Positions 28,252-37,727 of a stretch of 64,000 nucleotides of DNA are shown one piece after another (position 1 is the stretch's first letter; every line of letters begins with the position of its first letter). A program made the translations under genes and the position numbers. The notes below the pieces were generated by a model. The model was not told where the DNA came from. It saw only the letters and a list, made by a program, of their open reading frames with translations, and made no database searches. This DNA comes from Nostoc sp. FACHB-280 (lineage in GTDB: Bacteria; Cyanobacteriota; Cyanobacteriia; Cyanobacteriales; Nostocaceae): NCBI RefSeq assembly GCF_014697615.1, contig NZ_JACJSD010000011.1, positions 121,607-185,606 of the forward strand, in the 5' to 3' direction.

Positions 28252-30219
28252 CTATGACTCAGCACTCAGAACTTTCGCAGACTGAGGCGGTATCCAGACA
28301 GTAAAGATAGAACCGATACCCACAGTAGATTCTACTTCAATTCGACCCCGATGTAGTTCGACAAGTTGTTTAGTTAAAGCTAAACCCAGTCCAGTACCTT
28401 CATAACGGCGACGATAAGGTGTATCTAACTGCTGAAATTTCTCAAACATTAATGGTAATTGCTCTTCAGAAATCCCAATGCCTGTATCTTCAACTTGAAA
28501 AACCGCAGTATTATCTTCTACCCAAATTCTCAGGGTGACACTGCCACCTTCTGGTGTAAATTTAATGGCATTGGTTAACAAATTCCATAAAATCTGTTCA
28601 ATCCGCTCGGCATCAGCACTAAAGATATCGCGTCGAGGATCAATTTGTAAATCGAGTTTAAGTGTAACTTGTTGGTTATTAGCTTTATCAATTAAGGCAG
28701 AAATAGCACTTTCCGCTATCTTTGCTAAAGAAAATTCATTAATATTTAAAACTGTTTTACCAGCCTCGATTTGTGATAAATCCAGGATGTCATTGATCAT
28801 TTCTAATAAATGTTCGCCACTGTCGTGGATGGTTTGCAGATAATCTCGTTGTCGTTGGCTCAATTCACCTATCGGCCAACGTAACAAAGTAGAAGACATC
28901 CCAATTACATAAGTTAACGGTGTTAGTAATTCATGGCTAATAGTGGCAAGAAATTCGTTACGTAAACGGCTTGCAGCTTCAGCAGCTAATAAAGCATCCC
29001 GTAAAGCCATTGTACGCTCTAACACTCGCTGTTCGAGCGTTTGTTTTTCTTGAGTGAGCGATCGCATTAACTCTGATTGATGAATAGCGATCGCTAATTG
29101 TTCAGCAATGGAAGAAAGTAAATTTCTCTCATTATCATTCCACTGGCGGGGTGCATCACACTGATGGGCAATTAACAAACCCCAAAGTTTTTCCTCAAAC
29201 ATAATTGGGGCTGCTAACTTTGCCCTAACACGATTAGCGCGAAGAAAATTCAACAAACACTCTTCTAGAGCATAAGTTTTTTCCACATCTTCAACCACTA
29301 AAGTAAAACCTTGGCGATACTTATCCCAACAAGGAGAATGGCGAGTAAAGCAAGTTGTCTCTTGGGAATGTAACACTGAAGGAATCTCATCCGTCGCTCT
29401 GACTTCATAAACGATACAACCACCATACTTTTGCCAGTCAGGGATGAGGGGTGGAGATGGACTTTGCCCATTGGCTGTGGAGTTTTGGGTATTGACCCTT
29501 GACCCTTCAAATTTATATATTACTAACCTGTCTAACTTTAAAAACTCACGCACTTGGGCGATCGCAGTTGCCATAATCACTGGCAAATCTAAACTTTTGC
29601 GAATCTGAGTTGTGACTTGATTTAACAATCGCTCTTGGGAGATTTGTTTTTGTAAAGCAATTTCAATCGCTTGACAAGCATTCCCAGACTGACTTGTATT
29701 CAGAGATTCTGTTACCGCCTGATTTTTTGCAGGTAGTAGATATTTTAATAACAACAGCGTGAATTGACTTTGGAGGGTAGCATCATTAGGACGGAGAATT
29801 TGACTGTAGTAGTCAAGATTTTGATAAGTCTCGGAATCATTAGCAAACAAATTCTTCAAGTTGCCAACAAAGGCGGCGATCGCTTCTGAATGAAACGTCA
29901 ACCTAGTATTGAGTGCTGAGTTGAAAGTGCTGAGTGCTGAGTGCTGAGTGCTGAGTGCTGAGTGGAGATTTTCTTCTGCTTCTTGCGCCTCCTGCGTCAA
30001 AGTGCCTAGTAACAGCGCACTAAACTGTTCTGAAACCACCAAAGTGAATCTTTGACTTTGCCATTCTTCAGATATGACAATTCTTGCCAGCACAGCTTCT
30101 GTCAGCACTAGCACAGAATTTTCCACAGATTGAGCCATTTGCTGTAATAATTCCCCAAGTTGATTAAATACAACTAAAGGCAAATTTTGAGAAAAGCTCA
30201 AATCAGGTGAACTAAGCAT
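28252..30219 (-). CDS. GAF-domain sensor histidine kinase with in-frame heptad repeat
   Basis: A 655-residue soluble sensor kinase. The ATG at 30219 is preferred to a TTG two codons earlier. Order: an N-terminal sensory region (about 1-130), a phytochrome-type GAF domain (about 195-385), a coiled coil, HisKA with the H-box ISHELLTPL (about residues 425-433) and HATPase with NLLTNAIKF, DTGIGI and GTGLGLALTK. The GAF domain lacks the Cys-His of bilin-binding members (RVRAKLAAPI occupies that region), so a chromophore is unlikely. Residues about 85-105 (HSALST repeats) are encoded by AGTGCTG heptads. No response regulator is adjacent. Confidence 0.88.
   Translation of the reverse strand: MLSSPDLSFSQNLPLVVFNQLGELLQQMAQSVENSVLVLTEAVLARIVISEEWQSQRFTLVVSEQFSALLLGTLTQEAQEAEENLHSALSTQHSALSTFNSALNTRLTFHSEAIAAFVGNLKNLFANDSETYQNLDYYSQILRPNDATLQSQFTLLLLKYLLPAKNQAVTESLNTSQSGNACQAIEIALQKQISQERLLNQVTTQIRKSLDLPVIMATAIAQVREFLKLDRLVIYKFEGSRVNTQNSTANGQSPSPPLIPDWQKYGGCIVYEVRATDEIPSVLHSQETTCFTRHSPCWDKYRQGFTLVVEDVEKTYALEECLLNFLRANRVRAKLAAPIMFEEKLWGLLIAHQCDAPRQWNDNERNLLSSIAEQLAIAIHQSELMRSLTQEKQTLEQRVLERTMALRDALLAAEAASRLRNEFLATISHELLTPLTYVIGMSSTLLRWPIGELSQRQRDYLQTIHDSGEHLLEMINDILDLSQIEAGKTVLNINEFSLAKIAESAISALIDKANNQQVTLKLDLQIDPRRDIFSADAERIEQILWNLLTNAIKFTPEGGSVTLRIWVEDNTAVFQVEDTGIGISEEQLPLMFEKFQQLDTPYRRRYEGTGLGLALTKQLVELHRGRIEVESTVGIGSIFTVWIPPQSAKVLSAES
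29910..29965. repeat. AGTGCTG heptad repeat inside the histidine kinase gene
   Basis: About seven tandem or near-tandem units of AGTGCTG lie within the kinase reading frame without breaking it. Because 7 is not a multiple of 3, the frame is only kept with suitable unit counts and small changes. The same heptad occurs in cobN (32875-32893) and at the lipA stop (39322-39347). Confidence 0.85.
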
Positions 30220-30355
30220 TTTCAAAGTCTAGTGAGAGGGGTTGAAGAACCAGTTTATGGAAGAGCGTTAGCTCTGGTTTAGCAACTGGCTGTGCTAGGC
30301 TGAAATGTTCTTTAATCGTGTTCTAACCAACAGTTTAAGACGGTAAGGCGGGATC

Positions 30356-33300
30356 ATGCACCGAATAAATGCTAAATCAGTCGGATGGAATCAGTCAGAA
30401 AGTTTAATGTTTTTAGAACAAACTCCCGCACCGTTTGTATTTATTACGGCTGCGGATACTGACATTCAAACTTTGGCAGCAGCAGTTACCAAATTACCGA
30501 CGAACTTTCCTGCATTAAGAGTCGCTAACTTATTACAGTTACAACAACAAATCACTATTGATACATACAGCGAGCAAGTTTTGGAACTCGCCAAAGTAAT
30601 TATTTTACGTCTTTTAGGCGGACGCGCATATTGGGGTTACGGTTTAGAAGTGGTGCAGGAAATTGTACAACGTAACGGTACAACCTTAATTGTAATGCCA
30701 GGGGATGATGCCCTAGACCCAGAATTAGTCGCTCAATCTACTGTACCTGTAGAGATTGTTAACCAAGTCTGGCAATACTTCAATGAAGGCGGTGTTAATA
30801 ATTTTGTTAATGCTTTGCAATTTATTGCTGACACTTGTTTAGAAACATCCTTTCAACCCCTACCGCCGCAAATTGTTCCTCGTGTGGGGTTTTATGAGTG
30901 GGGAGGAGAGGGGGGTAAGGAAGACAAGGGAGACAAGGGGGACAAGGGGGAAGAAAATCAATTATTCCCGACTTCCAACTCCCCCAAAGTGGGTATTTTG
31001 TTCTACCGCGCTCATTATCTGGCGGGAAATACTCAGGTGATTGATGCTTTGTGTACAGCTTTAGCGCAGAGAAACTTACAACCAGTGCCAGTGTTTGTTT
31101 CTTCGTTACGTGACCCCAGTGTACAAGATGAATTGAGCGAAATTGTTCAGCCAAAAGATGCTGAACAAATTGCCATCCTGTTGAATACTACTAGTTTTTC
31201 TTTGGCACGTTTAGACACAGAAGCACCAGAAACAGAAATTTGGCAAAAATTAGATGTGCCAGTTTTACAAGTAATTCTCAGTGGTGGTTCGGTGGAACAA
31301 TGGGAGTCGCTGTCCCAAGGTTTATCTCCCCGTGATATTGCCATGAATGTGGCACTACCAGAGGTAGACGGCAGAATTATTAGCCGTGCAGTATCTTTTA
31401 AAGCTTTGCAAACACGCAACTCAGACTTAGAAACAGATGTAGTTGTTTATGAACCAGTGAGCGATCGCATCGATTTTGTCGCTCAACTTGCCGCTAACTG
31501 GGTACGCCTCAGAACTAAACCACCCCAAGAACGGCGCATTGCCTTAATTTTGGCTAACTACCCAAACCGTGATGGTCGTCTTGCTAATGGTGTAGGTTTA
31601 GATACTCCGGCTAGTTGCGTAGAAGTTCTTAAAGCCTTACAAATTGCTGGTTATGCAGTAGATGACTTACCGAAAGATGGTAACGAATTAATCAAACGTC
31701 TTACAGATGGTGTAACCAATGACCCCGAAGCCAGAGAATTACGCCCAATTCAGCAAAGTCTTTCAATTGAAGCATATCAGGAATATTTCGCCTCATTACC
31801 AGAATCAGTTCAGCAAGGTATCAATGAACGATGGGGAGTCGGGAGTCATGAAACTATACCCATTCCCGGAATTCAACTCGGCAACATTTTCATTGGGATT
31901 CAGCCAGCGCGAGGTTATGACCTTGACCCTAGCTTGAATTATCACGCCCCAGATTTAGAACCAACCCATACTTATTTAGCCTTTTATTACTGGGTAAGAG
32001 AATGCTTTGGTGCGGATGCTGTGGTGCATCTGGGCAAACATGGCAATCTGGAATGGCTACCGGGAAAAAGCTTGGCTTTATCCAGCGATTGTTATCCCGA
32101 AGTAGCTTTTGGTGCAATGCCTCACCTCTACCCCTTTATTGTCAATGATCCGGGTGAAGGTTCTCAAGCCAAACGCCGCGCCCAAGCTGTGATTATCGAC
32201 CACCTCACACCGCCAATGACCCGTGCAGAATTGTATGGGGCATTACAACAATTAGAAAACTTAATTGATGAATTTTACGAAGCCGAAAGCCTAGACCCTT
32301 CAAGATTACCAGCCATTCGCGATCGCATCCGTGAACTCGTCATCAAAGAAAACCTCCACCTTGACTTAGGACTAGAAAACAAAGAAGCCATCTTCAACTT
32401 TGAATTATCAATATTAAACTCATTAGATGGCTATCTATGCGAACTCAAAGAAGCCCAAATCCGCGACGGCTTGCATATATTCGGTCAATGTCCCCAAGGT
32501 AGACAACTGCGAGACTTAATAGTTGCGATCGCCCGCATCCCCAACCGCCATTCCATCGGCATCACCCGCGCCCTATCCCAAGCCTGGGGATTAGACATAG
32601 ACCCCCTCACCGACGAATTTAGCTCCCCCTTCACCCTCCCAAACTCTCACTCCGCGCGGCAGTCGCTACAACGGGGAGGCAGTCCGTTGGGCGGCTTTGC
32701 CGACTTGAAGGAACTGCCGTGGGAACCCCCGCAACGCGCTGCCTTGCCTCCGCGCCTCTGCGTGAAACTTAACTCCTGTCGCACCATCGGCGATGTAGTC
32801 GAACTCCTAGAACAACAAGCCGCAGAACTAGTAGAACAACTCAGCACACCTCGGTTACTGAGCGCAGTCGAAGTACACTCAGCACTCAGCACTTCTCTTC
32901 ACTGGATCAACACCAAACTCCTCCCCGCACTCCAACAAACCCCCGCAGAAATCACCAACTTACTGCATGGACTTGATGGCGGATACGTCCCCAGTGGGGC
33001 TTCCGGCGCACCCACACGCGGCAGACCAGAAGTTTTGCCCACAGGCAAAAACTTTTACTCAGTAGATATCCGTGCCTTACCCACCGAAACAGCCTGGGAT
33101 GTTGGCAGAAAGGCAGCCGAGAACTTAATCGAAACTTATACCCAAGAGCATGGAGAGTATCCTAAAACACTAGGCTTATCTTTGTGGGGGACAGCAACCA
33201 TGCGGACTGGTGGTGATGACATTGCCGAAGCTTTAGCCTTGTTGGGTGTGCGTCCTGTGTGGGATGGTGCGGCGCGGCGAGTCATCGATTTTGAAATTTT

Positions 33301-34297
33301 GCCCTTGTCAATCTTGGGTCGTCCGCGTGTAGATGTTACCTTAAGAATTTCTGGATTTTTCCGTGATGCGTTCCCCAATCTGATTGACTTATTTGAACAA
33401 GCAGCGATCGCAGTTGCCGACTTAGATGAATCGCCAGAGGAAAATCCCTTAGCAGCACAAGTGCAGCAAGATACAGAGTATTGGGTGACGCAAGGATTAC
33501 CAGAATCAGAGGCCAAGTTGCGATCGCGTTATCGCATTTTTGGTTCTCAACCCGGTGCTTACGGTGCGGGACTCCAAGGTTTAATAGAATCGCAAAATTG
33601 GACTGATGACCAAGATTTAGCCCGCGCCTACATCAACTGGAGTTGTTACGCCTACAGCAGTATTACTGCCAATCAAGAAAAAGGCAAACTCACCGGAATT
33701 GCTGCACCAGAAGCATTTGGGCAACGTTTACAACAAATGCAAATTGTTCTGCACAACCAAGACAACCGCGAACATGATTTGCTCGATTCTGATGATTATT
33801 ATCAATTTCAAGGTGGTTTAACAATTGCAGCCCGTTCTTTGCAAGGCAAAAATCCGCAAATTTACTTCGGTGATCATTCTATTCCCGCTAATCCCCGCAT
33901 CCGCAAACTGCAAACAGAAATTGCGCGTGTATATCGTTCCCGTGTGATTAATCCTAAGTGGATTGCCGGAGTTATGCGCCACGGTTATAAAGGTGCCTTT
34001 GAAATGTCAGCAACTGTTGATTTTTTATTCGCCTACGATGCCACGACCAAATGCGTAGAAGACTATATGTATCAAGGGATAGCGGAGTCTTATTTATTTG
34101 ATACTACCGTTTCCGAATTTATTCAGTACAATAATCCTCATGCGTTGCGTGATATTGCTGAAAGATTACTTGAAGCACACCAGCGTGGTTTATGGGAGAA
34201 TGTCGATATACTGACACTGGAAAATTTAAGAAATTTAGTACATCAAGCAGAAGCAGCCATCGAAGAAAAATATATTCCAGACAAATCAACGGTGTAG
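30356..34297 (+). CDS. cobN: Cobaltochelatase subunit CobN with repeat insertions
   Basis: The 1313-residue large subunit of the ATP-dependent cobalt chelatase for corrinoid synthesis; it is related to ChlH. Conserved blocks include VVHLGKHGNLEWLPGKS, FIVNDPGEGSQAKRRAQA, VLPTGKNFYSVDIRALPT, GLSLWGTATMRTGGDD and DVTLRISGFFRDAFPN. Three low-complexity inserts appear: KEDKGDKGDKGEE (about residues 185-200, from GACAAGG heptads), an Arg/Pro-rich stretch (about 765-802) made from a GC-rich dispersed repeat, and LLSAVEVHSALSTS (about 834-847). They interrupt otherwise family-like sequence but keep the frame. The 9-bp gap to the next gene suggests possible cotranscription. No cobalamin-riboswitch consensus is seen upstream. 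Confidence 0.9.
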   Translation: MHRINAKSVGWNQSESLMFLEQTPAPFVFITAADTDIQTLAAAVTKLPTNFPALRVANLLQLQQQITIDTYSEQVLELAKVIILRLLGGRAYWGYGLEVVQEIVQRNGTTLIVMPGDDALDPELVAQSTVPVEIVNQVWQYFNEGGVNNFVNALQFIADTCLETSFQPLPPQIVPRVGFYEWGGEGGKEDKGDKGDKGEENQLFPTSNSPKVGILFYRAHYLAGNTQVIDALCTALAQRNLQPVPVFVSSLRDPSVQDELSEIVQPKDAEQIAILLNTTSFSLARLDTEAPETEIWQKLDVPVLQVILSGGSVEQWESLSQGLSPRDIAMNVALPEVDGRIISRAVSFKALQTRNSDLETDVVVYEPVSDRIDFVAQLAANWVRLRTKPPQERRIALILANYPNRDGRLANGVGLDTPASCVEVLKALQIAGYAVDDLPKDGNELIKRLTDGVTNDPEARELRPIQQSLSIEAYQEYFASLPESVQQGINERWGVGSHETIPIPGIQLGNIFIGIQPARGYDLDPSLNYHAPDLEPTHTYLAFYYWVRECFGADAVVHLGKHGNLEWLPGKSLALSSDCYPEVAFGAMPHLYPFIVNDPGEGSQAKRRAQAVIIDHLTPPMTRAELYGALQQLENLIDEFYEAESLDPSRLPAIRDRIRELVIKENLHLDLGLENKEAIFNFELSILNSLDGYLCELKEAQIRDGLHIFGQCPQGRQLRDLIVAIARIPNRHSIGITRALSQAWGLDIDPLTDEFSSPFTLPNSHSARQSLQRGGSPLGGFADLKELPWEPPQRAALPPRLCVKLNSCRTIGDVVELLEQQAAELVEQLSTPRLLSAVEVHSALSTSLHWINTKLLPALQQTPAEITNLLHGLDGGYVPSGASGAPTRGRPEVLPTGKNFYSVDIRALPTETAWDVGRKAAENLIETYTQEHGEYPKTLGLSLWGTATMRTGGDDIAEALALLGVRPVWDGAARRVIDFEILPLSILGRPRVDVTLRISGFFRDAFPNLIDLFEQAAIAVADLDESPEENPLAAQVQQDTEYWVTQGLPESEAKLRSRYRIFGSQPGAYGAGLQGLIESQNWTDDQDLARAYINWSCYAYSSITANQEKGKLTGIAAPEAFGQRLQQMQIVLHNQDNREHDLLDSDDYYQFQGGLTIAARSLQGKNPQIYFGDHSIPANPRIRKLQTEIARVYRSRVINPKWIAGVMRHGYKGAFEMSATVDFLFAYDATTKCVEDYMYQGIAESYLFDTTVSEFIQYNNPHALRDIAERLLEAHQRGLWENVDILTLENLRNLVHQAEAAIEEKYIPDKSTV
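30902..30952. repeat. GACAAGG heptad tract inside cobN
   Basis: Purine-rich tandem units (GACAAGG type) encode the KEDKGDKGDKGEE segment of CobN. The same unit, in either orientation, forms intergenic tracts at 38250-38270, 49225-49262 and 63085-63130. Confidence 0.8.
32650..32893. repeat. GC-rich dispersed repeat and heptads inside cobN
   Basis: Bases 32686-32707 (starting GTTGGGCGG) and 32714-32722 (CTGCCGTGG) match parts of the intergenic repeat at 55903-55924 and 55961-55969. Further on, TGAGCGCAGTCGAAGTA (32858-32874) is a REP-like motif also seen near 51200, followed by AGTGCTG-type heptads. All are in frame within cobN. Confidence 0.7.
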
Positions 34298-34306
34298 GAA
34301 TCTACT

Positions 34307-35470
34307 ATGGACAACCTTGCATATTTGCACCTAGCTTTCGCCTATGAAGACTGTGAATCCAGTGATTTAGTGTTGCTGAGTGATTTATTAAACAAAGCCT
34401 CAGCCCCAGACTGGAGTAAACTTTCTGGTAAGGCTTGGAAGTATATGTTACCTCTGGCGCTTACCTTGTCTATTCTCAGTAGTGTTAATAGTGTCTTGGC
34501 TCTAGAGCGAGGAGATCAAGGCCCTTCTGTGAGAAGTCTGCAACAAAAACTCCAACAAGCAGGCTTTTATCAAGCGCCCATCACGCAAGTTTACGATTTT
34601 CCCACAGAAGAAGCTGTCCGACGCTTCCAAAAAGCTGCGGGTTTGCCTGTTGATGGCGTGATGGGTGCAAGCGCAATCCAAAAACTAGACAACTGGCGTA
34701 AGTCATCTACAACTAACCAAGCTAAAAAGCCAACAGTTGTGCGGACAACTCAAACCACAAGAGTTGCGGCTGCTAGTACATCTAGTACATCAGTCAACAA
34801 AACCACAACTCAAGCTACCAAACGCAGTAATTCTCAATACCTAATGAGAGGTGATGAAGGGGAACAAGTGAGAGTTCTGCAAGAAAAATTACGGGTAGCA
34901 GGTTACTACTACGGAAATGCGACAGGTATCTTTGGCCCAATTACCGAAGAATCGGTGAAGCGGTTCCAAGAAGCTTATAAACTAAACGTTGATGGGATTG
35001 TTGGCCCAGCAACTCTCAGCAAACTGCCAGGGAGCGGTGTAGGTTATGGTGAAGATAGAGATACTCCACCAAGACGTGCAGCTGATAAAGATAATCTTCG
35101 CATGGGCGATCGCGGTGAAGCCGTGAGAATGCTGCAAGAACAATTAATTAAAGCCGGATACTTACAAGGAGAACCAAACGGTTACTTTGGTTCTTATACT
35201 TCCGAGGCTGTACGCCGCTTTCAAGGTGATAATTACTTAGCTGCCAGTGGAGTTGCTGGCCCTACCACCAGAGCTAGGTTATATAGTAAGGTGAGCAATG
35301 CGCCCAAGAGCGACTTTAGTGTTTTAGAAATTCAACGACGGCTGCGAGACAAGGGCTTTTACAAAGGAAAGCTCAATGGTGTTATGGCAGAAGACACAAG
35401 AAAAGCCATTAAGCAAGCACAAGAATTTTACGGTGTCAGTCTCAGTGATATTAGAAGCGGACGTTTTTAA
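34307..35470 (+). CDS. Peptidoglycan-binding repeat protein (alr1690-like)
   Basis: A 387-residue protein likely bound to the cell wall. After about 43 N-terminal residues comes a hydrophobic signal segment (MLPLALTLSILSSVNSVLA, about 47-65), an unusually late position. Four peptidoglycan-binding-1 repeats follow (about 68-128, 186-245, 262-325 and a partial one at 340-385), each with G--G--V--LQ-(K/Q)L---G(F/Y) and (V/I)-(R/K)FQ. Ser/Thr-rich linkers separate them. It converges on furA with a 135-bp gap, as alr1690 does in Anabaena PCC 7120, where read-through yields an antisense furA RNA (established there). A weak hairpin (AAGCGGA / TCCGCTT) straddles the stop, with no T run. Confidence 0.88.
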   Translation: MDNLAYLHLAFAYEDCESSDLVLLSDLLNKASAPDWSKLSGKAWKYMLPLALTLSILSSVNSVLALERGDQGPSVRSLQQKLQQAGFYQAPITQVYDFPTEEAVRRFQKAAGLPVDGVMGASAIQKLDNWRKSSTTNQAKKPTVVRTTQTTRVAAASTSSTSVNKTTTQATKRSNSQYLMRGDEGEQVRVLQEKLRVAGYYYGNATGIFGPITEESVKRFQEAYKLNVDGIVGPATLSKLPGSGVGYGEDRDTPPRRAADKDNLRMGDRGEAVRMLQEQLIKAGYLQGEPNGYFGSYTSEAVRRFQGDNYLAASGVAGPTTRARLYSKVSNAPKSDFSVLEIQRRLRDKGFYKGKLNGVMAEDTRKAIKQAQEFYGVSLSDIRSGRF

Positions 35471-35605
35471 CATCCGCTTTGGCTTGTCGATGTGAATCCC
35501 CAATAGGTTGCTTCCCTCCGATAACTCTGCCAATTTTAGATTTTTTAGTTCCGAGAAAATCCAAAATTGATGTGAGTACATTCCTTTAGTTATCCTGCCC
35601 CAATG

Positions 35606-36061
35606 CTATAGCGGCATTAATGCTCTTTGGCACTTGGGGCATACTGCATGAATGGTCATTTGACAGTCGAGTAAATGAAACCCTTCTTTTTGAGCAGTTT
35701 TCGCACCAATTTTTAAAATCGAATCGTTTTTAAACTCAATTGTACTGTTGCACCGGACACAAATTAAATGGTGGTGATGGTGCGGGTAAGGTTGGTTAAT
35801 TTCGTAATGTTTATGACCTTCGCCTAATTCTAATTCCCGCAAAATGCCCATCCGTGCCATCAACTTCAACGTCCGGTAGATAGTTGAAAGGCTAATACCT
35901 TCGCCATCGGTTTCTAATCGATGGTAAAGATCCTCGGCACTGAGGTGTTCACCTTGTGGTAGCTCTTGAAAAATGTGTAAAATTGTTTCTCGTTGGGGAG
36001 TTAAACGCCAGCCTCTTTCATTTAACTCTGCTTTGAGTGAAGTAGTTGTGTAGACAGTCAT
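35606..36061 (-). CDS. furA: Ferric uptake regulator FurA
   Basis: A 151-residue Fur-family repressor controlling iron homeostasis. The start at 36061 (MTVYTTTSLKAELNERGW) is preferred to one six codons earlier because it matches known FurA N-termini. Winged-helix DNA recognition is in GISLSTIYRTLKLMARMG; the metal site is the His-rich stretch YPHHHHHLICVRC, with further Cys in LLDCQMTIHAVCPKC. The CVRC and CPKC pairs correspond to the redox-active cysteines of Anabaena FurA. Position between the peptidoglycan-binding gene and sigC matches Anabaena synteny. Confidence 0.95.
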   Translation of the reverse strand: MTVYTTTSLKAELNERGWRLTPQRETILHIFQELPQGEHLSAEDLYHRLETDGEGISLSTIYRTLKLMARMGILRELELGEGHKHYEINQPYPHHHHHLICVRCNSTIEFKNDSILKIGAKTAQKEGFHLLDCQMTIHAVCPKCQRALMPL

Positions 36062-36094
36062 ACTAATTTTTCTCAACAAAGCCTATTAGTTGAG

Positions 36095-36124
36095 AATATA
36101 ACAAATGTTCGGAGCAATTTGCAA
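36095..36124 (-). promoter_or_regulatory. Candidate furA promoter
   Basis: On the minus strand TTGCAA (36119-36124) and TATATT (36095-36100) are separated by 18 bases and lie about 35-65 bp upstream of the furA ATG. The AT-rich palindromic surroundings could hold a Fur site for autoregulation, as known for Anabaena furA; I cannot place it exactly. Confidence 0.45.
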
Positions 36125-36417
36125 CAAACAATGCTTATTGACAATCTTTGTTAAGTTCCCATAAATAATCCGTAAAGTTCTTAAATCCCTACTTGAGTAG
36201 CGATCCCATACTCTCGGACAATTCAGCAGCAGTGTCTGGCAGTATAGCCAAGACTAGCTGCAAAAGTTTTTCATAAGCTAGAGAATTTTTAGCACTAAAA
36301 CCCAAATTAACTGTGCTAAAACGGAGGAATCCAAAGTCAAAAATCTATGAAAGTGTAAAGAATGAAGGATAAAACTTCATCTTCATACGTCACGCTACCC
36401 TTCTTCCTAAGGGAGAT

Positions 36418-36453
36418 GCTACGCGAACAAGAAGCCGCGCAAAGCGCGTCTAC
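36418..36453. repeat. REP-like GC-rich palindrome (partner at 55924-55958)
   Basis: A 36-bp sequence starting GCTACGCGAACAAGAAGCCG and ending GCGCGTCTAC; in reverse complement it is nearly the same as 55924-55958. It lies in the furA-sigC gap (36062-36476), which otherwise contains only the furA promoter region. A related motif is at 52561-52610. Confidence 0.7.
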
Positions 36454-36476
36454 ACACTTTACACTTCATACATCAA

Positions 36477-37727
36477 TTAGCTCAGAGACTCTAGATAGTC
36501 GCGGATCAGATTACGACGCTTGGGTTGACGGAGCTTTTGCAAAGCTTTCGATTCAATTTGGCGTACTCGTTCCCGTGATAAATCCAGGGCGCGGCCAATT
36601 TCGGCTAAAGAATAAGGATGACCATCAGCTAAACCAAACCGCATCAGAATGACATCTCGTTCGCGGCTAGTTAAATCAGCTAACAGATTTTGCAAGTCTC
36701 TTTGTAAAGATTCTCGCATTAACATTTCTTCAGGAGTCACGCTATCGGTTTCTAGCAATTCTCCTAACTCTGTATCTTTATCTTTACCAACTTTGGTTTC
36801 TAGAGAAACAGAACGTGGCACTCTCAACAACACTTCTCTCACTTGAGATGGTGTCATTTCTAATTCAATTGCCAAGTCTTCTAAAGTCGGAGTCCGACCT
36901 TTTTCTTGAGCAATTTTGCGTTGCGCTTTTTTAATTTTGTTTAATTTTTCTGTAATATGAACTGGGAGGCGAATTGTGCGACTAGAAGTTGCGATCGCTC
37001 TTGTAATCCCTTGGCGAATCCACCAGTAAGCATAAGTACTAAAGCGATAACCTTTAGTGGGGTCAAATTTTTCTACGGCTCTTTCTAAACCAAGAGTTCC
37101 TTCTTGGACTAAATCTAATAATTCTAAGCCACGATTTTGGTATTTCTTGGCAACAGAAACCACAAGACGTAAATTCGCCTTGATCATGTGTTCTTTAGAT
37201 TGCAGTCCTTGAGATTGAATTTGCTCCAATTCTTCGACTGTGATTTTGGCAATTTCAGCCCAACGGCGTTTACCTTCTGACAAAATCGGCTTGAGATCCG
37301 ACACTTGCACACCAGCAGTATTAGCCCATCTTTCTAATGATGGACGGTGGCCAAGTTCCGATGCTAAACGCTCTTGAACTTCAATTAATCGCAAATAAGG
37401 CTCAACTACAGCATCACCTTGCTTGGCAGCATTGGCAAGTACTGTCCGCATCCGTAGGTAACGTTGAACTTTTTGAGCTTCTGAAACTTCTTCATCACGC
37501 CCCAACAACCGGACTCGTCCAATTTCCTGAAGATATAGACGTACCAGGTCTGTACTGCGGCGATTAGTATTTGCGCCAAAACTAGCAGGGTCAACAGAAA
37601 CTATCTCCAAATCGTGAAGCTCTTCGACCGATAAATCACCGTCGTCAACCGTGATATCTGGGTCTAAAACCTGGCGGGACTTTTGGGAATTGTAGGCGGC
37701 ATCCGGGTAAAAAGATGTTGCTGGCAT
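36477..37727 (-). CDS. sigC: Group 2 RNA polymerase sigma factor SigC
   Basis: A 416-residue sigma-70 protein. Region 1.2 (STDLVRLYLQEIGRVRLL), region 2 (NLRLVVSVAKKYQNRGLELLDLVQ in pieces, with FSTYAYWWIRQGITRAI for -10 recognition), region 3 and region 4 (MRFGL, SLAEIGRALDLSRERVRQIE) are complete. The acidic N-terminus is short, as in group 2 factors, rather than the long form of the principal sigma. The name SigC rests on synteny with furA as in Anabaena PCC 7120, where sigC is linked to early heterocyst and nitrogen responses. Confidence 0.88.
   Translation of the reverse strand: MPATSFYPDAAYNSQKSRQVLDPDITVDDGDLSVEELHDLEIVSVDPASFGANTNRRSTDLVRLYLQEIGRVRLLGRDEEVSEAQKVQRYLRMRTVLANAAKQGDAVVEPYLRLIEVQERLASELGHRPSLERWANTAGVQVSDLKPILSEGKRRWAEIAKITVEELEQIQSQGLQSKEHMIKANLRLVVSVAKKYQNRGLELLDLVQEGTLGLERAVEKFDPTKGYRFSTYAYWWIRQGITRAIATSSRTIRLPVHITEKLNKIKKAQRKIAQEKGRTPTLEDLAIELEMTPSQVREVLLRVPRSVSLETKVGKDKDTELGELLETDSVTPEEMLMRESLQRDLQNLLADLTSRERDVILMRFGLADGHPYSLAEIGRALDLSRERVRQIESKALQKLRQPKRRNLIRDYLESLS

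Noticed and set aside
30230..30355. Possible cobalamin riboswitch before cobN
   Set aside because: Only short hairpins are seen; no B12-box-like consensus could be found.
36362..36652. Open frame of 96 codons on the plus strand at the sigC 3' end
   Set aside because: Mostly antisense to sigC region 4 and a REP-like repeat.
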